Positions 55,081 through 64,000 of a stretch of 64,000 nucleotides of DNA are shown piece after piece. The notes under the pieces are model-generated. The model saw nothing but the letters and a program-made list of their open reading frames with translations. It did no database searches and had not been told where the DNA came from. Source of the DNA: Branchiostoma floridae (lineage: Eukaryota; Chordata; Leptocardii; Amphioxiformes; Branchiostomatidae); the NCBI RefSeq assembly GCF_000003815.2, contig NC_049993.1, positions 644,523-708,522 of the forward strand, read 5' to 3'. Position 1 is the first letter of the stretch. Every line of letters begins with the position of its first letter. The position numbers and the translations under genes were made by a program.

Positions 55081-56139
55081 GTATTGGTTTGTACTATACT
55101 GTGCAAAGACCCGCCCCTTAGACTCGCATTCCTTCCTGGATGCTACTATTTGGTATCAATTTGATTTTTTTGCCTTTCTCTTGCTCAGCCAGGTGAAAGA
55201 AATACTTTTTGGCCCATCTGATCTCGAATCTTTATGAAGGATCCTGCGCTATCTCAATAAACCATATCCCCATTCCTACGTAAGGCTGACTTCTGAAGTG
55301 CGCTTGCTGCATTATCAACAGCATTTCTCTTCTTAGTTCTTACTGTGGGTAGCAATTTTTGCAAGTGTAGATGTATGGCTTTACAGCTATTCGTGAAATG
55401 TGGATGTCTTTGCTTTGGGGGGCTTCTCCCCATGCGATGTTCATCTAAAGACCCTTACCGATTCTACCCCTTTCTTTCAGCAGCCTTCACAAAGTATAAA
55501 AAAAATCAATTTCGCGTATTCTATTCAGGTTTACTCGCAAACATTATGCTCTAATCAGAGGTGTAGAAAAGCGGACCTAATCACTCTTCCGACACGTACG
55601 AATGACAATTAAGGGTACTTTGTACTTTTACATAGATCCGATAGGTGGCGCATCTCGTGATGTTAAATATAGACCACCTTTCGTGAGGTGTTGCTAGGTA
55701 ACGGAGTGACGTGAGACGAAAATATTTCAAAATGTTATTAAGGGGAAAGTATTCTTTCGTTTACTAACTAATCTGAATAATCGGTGGAATTAAGGTCTTA
55801 TTCCTGTATTACTCCGAGTGTGGAATTACTTCGAGTGTCCGGGCCGAAAAAAATTATGCCCCAAAGCGTGTTTTTATGTTGACCATAAATTCTCTTTAAT
55901 CGATTCGGACAGATATGAAAAGGATTTGAGATGAAAGCTTGTGTATTACTCGCATGGTTATGCATGGAAGTTTCCGAGCTGACGTCCTGAGTGCTACAGT
56001 CAGACCTTTCGGGGCTCAAATGGACCTTAAGCGGCTGTGGCCGCTGGCTTCATTTCGAAATGCGATAAAATTGTTCCGTGGGGTAGATTTGGGTGACAAT
56101 TTTTTTATTGCCTAACGAACTAGTGCACTTGCAATAGAA
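55081..56139. other. Intergenic DNA, no gene recognised
   Basis: Short ORFs only. Nothing I can name. Confidence 0.4.
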
Positions 56140-56690
56140 AGCAAAACATCTCCAGATATACTAGTACTGTCTTTTAATTGGAATTGCGGGCCTATAATAG
56201 AAGTTGTGTGTTTTAACGTGTATTCCTATGCGACGAAGAAATTGTGGAATGTCCTTTTGAATATCGGCACTAAGATGCTCTGACTCCACTGGTGGGGAAG
56301 TTTTCCTGACTGAAGGGTGGTGTTGAAAAGTTTCTTTAAAGGTTGTAGAAGTTGACAATCGCCACATTTTAATATCTCATTGATAATGGAATCTGTTCCA
56401 CATGATTTAATGACCTTCAAATTGCGAAGACCTTCTAGAATTTCTTCTTCTGAGATATCGAAGTCCAGTGGATTTCCTATTGAATTTTCAAGCGTGTTAT
56501 TAAACTGGAATGTCTTCTGTGTGTCTTTGGAATCCTGTGTCTGATAGTGATGTTATGTTATCTGTTGATATGTTAAATTGTTCAGGCCATTCTTGAGCAG
56601 CATGTAGAATAAAGTCTTTATTTGGCTCCTTCTTATCAACAAAATTCCGATAAAGTTTTAAAATGATTCATCTATTCTTCAGGGTTAATT
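56140..56690 (-). mobile_element. Degenerate LINE reverse transcriptase fragment
   Basis: On the minus strand, LDFDISEEEILEGLRNLK, then KSCGTDSIINEILK and LPHQWSQSILVPIFK, are the start of a non-LTR reverse transcriptase domain (the K.GPD.I.NE.LK and P..W....VPI.K motifs). A frameshift near 56510 and stops show that it is dead. It differs from the LINE at 29.6-30.3 kb in the part retained. Confidence 0.8.
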
Positions 56691-56900
56691 ATAAATAACA
56701 TTATTATCCTTCTGTTTAACGTTGTCTTCCAGTATTAGTGATTTGATTTCCCTACAAAACTTTTCTGGATTTTCCTTACTAACGTTAAGTTTTCTGAGAT
56801 TGTGTAGCAGCATGGTGCCTATATTGACTATTGTGTGCGGGTCGCCGTTTCCCGAAGGATACAGATCCCCCCCCTGTTGCCAAATGGCATCTTCCAGTTT

Positions 56901-56913
56901 CAAGATGGCGGTC
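56901..56913 (+). promoter_or_regulatory. YY1-like site upstream of the dioxygenase gene
   Basis: CAAGATGGCGGTC fits the YY1 consensus and lies 86 bases before the start codon at 56999. Such sites commonly mark the start region of TATA-less genes. Confidence 0.4.
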
Positions 56914-56998
56914 GTCGGCTCAAAATTATGGTAGGAAAAGTCATGTTGCGTCTATGTCGATGCTAACACTTCTCATAAATGTGGCATTGTTCTCCAGA

Positions 56999-59900
56999 AT
57001 GGCTGCCAAGGAGTTCTACAAACTGTCCCCGATCAAGATAAGTATCAATTCCGTTACTTTTGTAAGCACAGCGTCAGTGAACTCTAACGTTACCGTTACG
57101 TGCCTTGTCGCACGTCACAGTCCTTTATAGATTCTTTGTCGCACGCATAGCGCTGCCTTGTCAACAAGTTCTTGAGTTGTTGTCGTCCAAAGTTTGAAAC
57201 AAAATTGGCCACTGCAGTTCCAAACAAGAGTTGGGAGACCTCATAGTCATACCTCCATGAAATATTCTTGTTATGACTTGCACATCTGCATAATTTATGC
57301 TTGGTAATGTAACTTCATTCTTTTATGGCTTCCATATTGGTGTCACAATTACAATTATCCAACTAGCCTCACTTCTACTACAACGACAGTCTGATGGCCA
57401 TCTCGCTAGTGTCACTTCTACATTCAAGTACAATCATTAGGCTACAGCACAACAAATTTGCTCATTTTGGTACTTTCTCGTCATGTTGACCGCATGTTAT
57501 GTTTGTGTTCTACGGACTCTTGTTATGACAAGTTTTTGTATCTTTGCACAATAATTAGGAGCAGAAGTCCGGGGCATTGACTTGAAGCAAGAGATTCCTG
57601 CAGAAGTCATCGAACAGATAAAAAAGGATGTGACAAAACATCGCATCCTCGTGTTCAAGAATCAAGGCACCATCAGCGGCAGCCGCCATGTTGAAATCAG
57701 CCGCTGGTTCGGAGAGCTGGAGTCCACGTTCTACAAGCATCCGAAGTCGCCACATCCCGACGTGTTCCGTGTGTCTAATGATGAGGCGGAGGGATGTACC
57801 GGGGTAGGCAGGACAGGCTGGCACATTGATGGCAGCTTCCAGCCTGCGCCGTTCGGCTACTCCCTGTACCACATGGTGGTAGTGCCTAAGGAGGGAAACA
57901 CAGGTATGTTAGATTGTGGTGTACTTACTGACATGTCCCTGTGGCGCAAGTGGTAAGTTTGACCAGCTTGGCAGCAGGGTGAAGATTAGATGATGATGAT
58001 GTGGTGGGTTGACGTGGCGCAGCGGCAGCATGTTTGTCTCGTGACGGAGAGGTTGCGTGTTTGAATCCGGCTGCCGTGTCACTGATCTTGTGCTCTTGGG
58101 AAACGCACTTTACACCGCTCTCCTCACTTCACTCAGGTGAAAATGAGTACCTAGCTTCAGCTAGGGCCGTCTCTTGGATAGGACGTTAAATGGAGGTCCT
58201 GTGTATGCGGAGAGCCACACCCCATGCACGTTAAAGAACCCCCACACGTGCGACGGTGCGGTGTGAGATGGAGCAAACCCTTCTGTCTGGAGTTGGTGAT
58301 TCACTTCAAATCACCCGGCTGGAGGCCTGGCAAACCTTCATACCGTATCAGCCACACAAAAGGGTATGTCACCCCGTAAGGGGCGTTATAACCCCGCCGT
58401 GACATGTGTGTATGGCGGCTTTGAAAAGGTGTCCTTTGACACGCTCCGCCATACCCTCCATTGCCATCGTATATGGAGAATCCTAATGAATAAATAAGTA
58501 AATGATAAATTGCTCTACTAATGAGAGATTGTGCAGCACAGGCTACTATACACGGTGGTAAATGTGTTTCAGTGTTTGCACCGCTGAACGAGTTGATTTC
58601 TGGACTAACAGAGGAACAGCGCTGGCGCTGGGAACAGCTCTGGATGGTCAGCGACCGCAGAGGGGGACCTGTCCACCCCCTGATCTACAGCCACCCACTA
58701 ACAGGAGCAAAGGTCAGACTTCTAAATATCCCAAGGAGGAACCTCCTTGAATATCCTAAAGGGAAGTTAACATTAGTTCACCTTTATTTGCAGGGTAGTC
58801 TATATCAGATTCTGTTGTTTTCAACAATTGGGTATCAGACTATCAGGATATTAAGTAGATGAATAGATGAATGATGAATAGATCATGCAAATTAGGTCTT
58901 TATTTGCAGAATGTTCTATCAATCTACCAATATTCTTCTCTTACTTATTTACCGATGTCACATGTTGCAATAGTCCTATAATGGAACAGAAAGGGTTTAC
59001 ACAATTTCCTCATTAATTATGCAAATTCAATATTTGACTATATGAAGCATCACTATAAGCTATCTACATACCAAAAATCATGACAATCCGTCAACCCCTT
59101 CTTGAGTTATTCCTTTTCAAATTCTGAAACTAAACCGGCCCCTGCAGTTCCAAAAGAAGCTGCTAGGGAGCACAAACCTACACCACTTTCTCTCTGCCCC
59201 AAGAGCTATCTACCGCTCAAATATCAAGACCACAGCATGTCTTTAGTCCCAAGAAAAATAATATAGGTTTTGCTATTGCAGACCTGTAAGAAAAAGCCCC
59301 ATTCGGGGGGCACATACTGCTGATAAACCAATCAGAGAGCTTCTTTGTAGTCACATGATAGCCAATGAGCTTCCTGCATTTCTTCAACATGCATAATTTC
59401 AGTGTAAAAACAATTCCTTTTATTCATAATAGTGGTATCAAATCAAAGGAAGAGATTCATTGGACAAACCATGCCATTAAAAGCTAAAAACTTGACTACT
59501 AACCTTGTTATATAAGCTTCATATGGTCACTCCAGACTTTTTGCAAAATTTTATCTATTTTTTTCCGCCCGCCCGCCCCAATATTTCTCTGAAAAAATCT
59601 GAGAAGCAACAAATTAAATTGGTGTGGCTTAAGCACAGAATGTATGAATAACGTTGTTGATGACTTCTTGCAGACGCTGTGTTTTCACCTGGGGATGACG
59701 GAGTTCTTCCTTGTCGGCCTGCCGAGCGCGGAGAAGAGAAGAACGGACTGGAAGGAAACCAACCAGCTTCTGAGGGAAATCCACCAGGAGTTTGTCAAAA
59801 ACAACAGAGCAATTCAGTACTCACACAAGGTACAGTTTACCAAAAAGTTGTTACTCAAGCATTTGGATATGCAGGACTCGAAATTCATTTTGGGGATTAG

Positions 59901-61233
59901 GTGCACTGGTGCAACCAGCTTAAAAGATTGGGTGCATCAAAAATATTTTGGGTGCACCACTTAAATTTAAGTAATAACCTAATAATAAAACTTACTAGTT
60001 ACAAGCTATCAAATTCTTAAACAACAGACATTTTTATTATCTTTCTAACACTTAGATGTCAAGAATATGATGTACATGTATACTAAGTATACTTTGATAT
60101 CTTTACATACATAAACCTAAGAAAATATTTGGGTGCACCCTGTGCACCCAGAGAAAATAATTGGGTGCACAGCTCCAATTTTGGGTGCACCTGGGTGCAC
60201 ATGCACCCAGTATTTCGAGCCCTGGATATGGTTTTGGAAACGGTCAGACGTTTCAACTGGAATCCACCAGTTTTCGTCAGTGATACTTAAGTGATCTGGA
60301 AGAAACAGGTCTTTTATACTTTTATACTATGAATGAAGACAATTTCAGATGTCCAATAGGAAACGTTGTAAGACAATTCAGACTGAAGACAACTTGGGTT
60401 CCAAAGAAAACAAAGGTAAGGCAAAGTCAAGCTGAGGACAATTTGGATTTCGTAGGATAGCAAGGCTAAGACACAGTTAATGCAAATGAGTAAATTAGCT
60501 CCTGTTGTTTTAGTTGCAGGAGCTAAAAGTATGGTTTTCCATATATTTTCCAAAACCATATTCAGTTGCTTGAGTAACTACTTTTTGGTGTATCTTATTA
60601 CATGGATGTCTAACCTGCATCGACGTAAGGTGCAGTTTAGCTGAATGTGGATTGTCAATCATAATTATACAATGCAGCATACTCATAAAAGACATTCAAG
60701 TCTTATTGTTGGTGTACAAAGTTAACATATTGTTTGGGGCTTGTCTGTCTGTGTGTCAATTTTTGTTTTACTTCATTGACACAATTTATGCAATCTTTTC
60801 TAAATCAGTCTGCAAAACTCTGTCCAGTCTGAAAAGATGGGGGTTCTGGCAATGCTTGAAGCTAAATTCAGACAGCACTGAATACTTAACTGATGCACAT
60901 TACTATAGAATTGGTAGCATCATGAGCTTACAGCGTATGCCCCCAAGCAGACCCTCTTTTCAGACTGGACATGCACGGTTTTCTGCAGTCCGGACTCGAC
61001 AGGGTTTTCCGGAAACCCGGTTTTCCTAGGTTAATCTCGTGTTGTTTCAGTGGGAGGCTGGAGATTTCATCATCTCAGATAACCTGGCGGTGGGGCATGA
61101 AGCCAGCCCACAGACTCAGCTGCCTGTGGAGCAGGTGGGGCTGAGAGTTCTGCACAGAACTACCGTCAAGGGGACAGTGGCACCCAGGAAGAACTATACT
61201 GTAGAACCGCCAGCTGTGCATGGAGAGCTATAG
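56999..61233 (+). CDS. TauD/TfdA-family Fe(II)/2-oxoglutarate dioxygenase, complete, five exons
   Basis: Exons 56999-57041, 57559-57903, 58573-58712, 59674-59829, 61051-61233 give 867 bases (288 residues) with phases 1, 1, 0, 0. The start has FYKLSPI and AEVRGIDL, the usual N terminus of the family. His103 and Asp105 in TGWHIDGSF and His244 in DNLAVGHEA form the 2-His-1-carboxylate iron site; Arg260 or Arg264 (LRVLHR) is the likely 2-oxoglutarate anchor. Members hydroxylate small acids such as taurine or 2,4-D; the substrate here cannot be told. There is no signal peptide, so it is probably cytosolic. The first donor (ATAA/GTATCA) is the weakest splice site. Introns hold a SINE, a solo arm of a TTAA element and a CAG...CTG element. 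Confidence 0.88.
58003..58505 (+). mobile_element. tRNA-derived SINE in dioxygenase intron 2
   Basis: The head has a box A (TGGCGCAGCGG, 58015-58025) and a box B (GTTTGAATCC, 58059-58068), 33 bases apart, as in a tRNA promoter. The body carries the core GATAGGACGTTAAATGGAGG and AAAGAACCCCCACACGTGCG. It ends with an AATAAATAAGTAAAT tail. It is the fullest of the three copies in the window. Confidence 0.85.
59872..60224. mobile_element. CAG...CTG inverted-repeat element, copy 3
   Basis: It starts CAGGACTCGAAATTC, ends GTATTTCGAGCCCTG, and is flanked by a perfect 6 bp repeat GATATG (59866-59871, 60225-60230). It is very similar along its length to 9722-10073. It lies in dioxygenase intron 4. 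Confidence 0.85.
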
Positions 61234-62341
61234 AACTTTTTAGTTTCTATTACTGATGAAAAACAGTGGACGCTGTTTGAAATGTCTAATAAGTTATATG
61301 CTTATATCCAGCGGTTAAGATTGACCTTACTACATACTGTACAATGTGTGCAATAGAAAAGAGAGGCGTTCACAATTCTGCAGATCACAACAAGCTGCTA
61401 GAGGGCCCAAACCTACACCTCTTCATTCTGACATCAAAATTTCAAATCCGCTCGTCCAGCACAGAATATACAGATACCAGAGGTTCTGCTTCAGCTTCAC
61501 CAAGGAAAGCTCTCTTGGGATTCGAATTTGATCTTACCCGACATTCAACTTCCCAACATCTACCGACACACCAAACATCATTACAATCCACCCAGAGGTT
61601 CTGGAGTTATTGTTGACCACAAATATACATAAACATAGGCACACATACAAACCCTAAACAATACCTTCATTTTTAAAAAAAGGTAAAACTGCTTGCATCA
61701 ATAAGTTTCTTTCAACATTTGAACATATGAATCATGCCAGATTTGTGTTTGATTCTTCCAAGGTGTGGCAGTGCATGTAAGCTATGACAGTATTGACTCT
61801 CCCCTGGTAGGTTACAGTTTTAAAATTTGTGATTCATGGAAGTGTGAACTGGTGTATCATTACAGGAGTAAATGGGGCAGTACCATAAAACCATAAAACC
61901 CAAAGCTAGAATCATGATATGAATGATGAAAATTACACAGAACAAAAGTCATGAGGTCAGAGCTCTTGAAAATTTGTAGTTGTAATGTCCATACAAAGAT
62001 AACTACTAGGACTGTAAAACTACATTGTAAATGTATTAGTCAAGCTTTTTGACCCATAAATGTAAAACTACATAGTACTACATGTAAGTACATAGTTTAA
62101 AGGAACGATAGTGCCCAAAACAATTCTGTACACTGTCAAACTGATAGCCAACCTTTTAACTGTGGAACAGGCATTGTAGACATGTGTAGCAGTTTAGGGA
62201 CAGTAAAAAGAAAGAAACAAAAAAACTTCCTTCCCACAAAGAAACTTACACTGTAGAACTGCTAGCAAGGCTGTCATGTACAAGATTAAAAGAAACATAA
62301 ATCATGATATAATATAGAATATTTGTGGTACAGCTGTATAT
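61234..62341. other. 3' flank of the dioxygenase gene
   Basis: This should hold the 3' UTR. I find no clear AATAAA soon after the stop. The part 61365-61620 resembles the dispersed repeat at 59150 and 50885. No other gene. Confidence 0.4.
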
Positions 62342-62586
62342 TTAAACCCATAAACTGCCGGCAGAGTTTCAGCCCTATAAAATGCTATCAGTGCCAGGGT
62401 TGGCCGCTGACCTCCAGAAAGAAACCCCCGAACAAGGCCAAAGTCCCTCACTTTCGGGGTTTGTGCGCTACATGTACGCAAAGCTGCTACTTCGGGGGAA
62501 CACGCTATCCCAGATATAACCGGGAGCGGCACACAGGGCATGTAATGTGTGCCGGGTATATCTGGGCTTGGCAGTTTAAGGGTTAA
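62342..62586. mobile_element. TTAA-flanked, piggyBac-like MITE
   Basis: TTAA lies at 62342-62345 and 62583-62586. Inside are near-matching inverted ends, ACCCATAAACTGCC on the left and CCCTTAAACTGCC on the other strand; CCC after TTAA is typical of piggyBac ends. A second inverted pair CCCAGATATA / TATATCTGGG lies near the right end. No ORF. Confidence 0.75.
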
Positions 62587-63937
62587 ATCAAGCTATAACT
62601 TTAGTATAAGTCACAACCTTTTAGTTTCCTGTAAGTGTAGAACTACACACAACAACCAGGGACGATTGCACTACAGATAGACTTTGGGAGCTGTAGGGGA
62701 TGACTGTTTGCAACTGTAGGTCCATAATATGATATAACTACATATAGATGAAGTGTAGAAAAACAAGGTAATGACAATCATAAATTCATAATATGTACTG
62801 GTTGACAGTTTTCCCACAATGTTACCTTCAACACAAAAAGAATCAGACTTGAATTTTAAGCTCCAGTTACTTCTCATCAGTATTTATCACATGAAAATTT
62901 AATGATCCCTGAATTTTACAATATCATTCAGTCTGTTTTGTATTTTTGAAAATCATTTTTAAAGATGCTGATATTCAATTATGTTTGTGTTTATAGTGCA
63001 TTTAAAAGCAGTACTTATCCATTTGTTACTGAGTGAAAGCTGATTTCAAACCTTTGTCAAAGTCTGTAACCAGTCTATTGAACTACTAGTAAGTCTGTCT
63101 ACTTCTTTGTGTTTTAATGCATTGCTGTAATTTTCACCTGGTCTTTCATTCTAACTGTAATAATGCAGTTTGTCAGTGAAAGTCATTCTATTATTGTTGT
63201 GATTAAATGAGTTGAGACCATTAATTGGAATATTAACACATAATAATATATTCTGATAAAGTGATCTGTCTAATTGTAGTTTTGCCTCAATCTATTCTTT
63301 TAATTGATACGTTGGTTACCGTATTGAATGTGATCTTTTCAAATGAAGCAGTCATAAGAACACTTGTCTAGTAACTTTATTGTTGTTTGTTTGTACTGAA
63401 GACTACAAGCTTTAAGCTGCATATCCGGATTTGTTTGCACCACTCACACTGGGAAGGACCCCTAGTCTTATTGACAGTGTTGTAGGTTCTTTAACCTGCT
63501 TGAGGTGTGCCTCTTCTTAAATATGGGACCTCCATATAAGATCCTATCCAAATGGTGTAAAGTGCCTTTCCCAAGGGCACAACATTGCGTTCTAAGATGA
63601 CAAGACAACCACAAATACTAGTAAGCTGTATTCTAAGTGTGTCTACTTTGACAACGAAAGGGCTATTTTTTTAAATACATCCAATTAGAGTATACATGTA
63701 CTCTGGTGCCAAGTTAATTATTGGTGTGACAATTTTGCCATTTACTGTGAACTGAACATTGATGTATTATTGTCATTGGCTTCCCCAAAGAGGTTCCTAT
63801 GTCTATGTGTGGACAACAATCTAAATCTCTTTGAAAGGACAAGGCATACAATGAAATATCATACTAAATTTCACAATTCATCCATAACTTGCATTCTTGA
63901 TGTTCAACCACATACATGTATGTGTACATACAATTTG
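62587..63937. other. Intergenic DNA, no gene recognised
   Basis: AT-rich with short ORFs only; contains the SINE listed separately. Confidence 0.4.
63430..63600 (-). mobile_element. SINE fragment, diverged relative
   Basis: On the minus strand TTGGGAAAGGCACTTTACAC, then GGATAGGATCTTATATGGAG and TTAAAGAACC, follow the order of the SINE body at 58095-58240, with changes. No tRNA head. Confidence 0.65.
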
Positions 63938-64000
63938 GGGTGGGTACCGGTACAGAAAATTCAGGTCCGGTTCAGGTCCAGAGGATCAGGTCCTGGTCCG
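63938..64000 (+). mobile_element. Start of a second GGTACCGG-ended element, cut by the window
   Basis: GGGTGGGTACCGGTACAGAA and CAGGTCCGGTTCAGGTCCAG match the left end of the element at 15597. The rest lies beyond 64000. Confidence 0.75.

Noticed and set aside
58521..58572. Starting the dioxygenase at the ATG at 58521
   Set aside because: The ATG lies in the intron before the acceptor at 58572. The upstream exons supply the essential His and Asp ligands.

Overview
The window is eukaryotic and almost certainly from a lancelet (amphioxus, probably Branchiostoma). Genes have many small exons with GT-AG introns. Short inverted-repeat DNA elements and minisatellites are very dense, and there are coding coiled-coil repeats of a style I associate with amphioxus membrane proteins. 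The species call is inference; the animal origin is secure. Two 100-base runs of N mark assembly gaps.

Layout. 138-770 (minus) is the first coding exon of a basic, disordered protein I do not recognise. It lies head-to-head, 5.6 kb away, with REXO1 (6395-23466, plus), a complete 17-exon gene for a DEDDh 3'-5' RNA exonuclease; I read 1364 residues with every intron phase consistent. The gap between them holds a Penelope-like reverse transcriptase relic split by a small DNA element, and a 1.8 kb LTR element without gag or pol. REXO1 introns carry at least eight short inverted-repeat elements and two minisatellites that end on splice acceptors. Downstream is a two-exon Tctex1-type dynein light chain gene (27610-29467, plus). 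From 29.6 to 46 kb I see no host gene: a LINE 3' end, a 3.4 kb fold-back element containing a second, nearly pristine copy of the LTR element, unrecognised single-copy DNA, and a satellite with a ~147 bp unit. At 48946-46858 (minus) is a gene, incomplete at both ends, for a type II membrane protein: transmembrane segment, ~315-residue coiled coil and kringle domain. Its kringle exon has a one-base frameshift, and its splice donor has been amplified into a 31 bp minisatellite. After further repeats, 56999-61233 (plus) holds a complete five-exon TauD/TfdA-type iron/2-oxoglutarate dioxygenase (288 residues). The rest is repeats.

The genes do not form a pathway. The recurring themes are (1) minisatellites that include or abut exon-intron boundaries, (2) several inverted-repeat families flanked by TTAA, one with a paralogous empty site at 12.5 kb, and (3) a short non-coding LTR element with repeated stem-loop modules, whose two copies carry primer-binding sites for two different leucine tRNAs.
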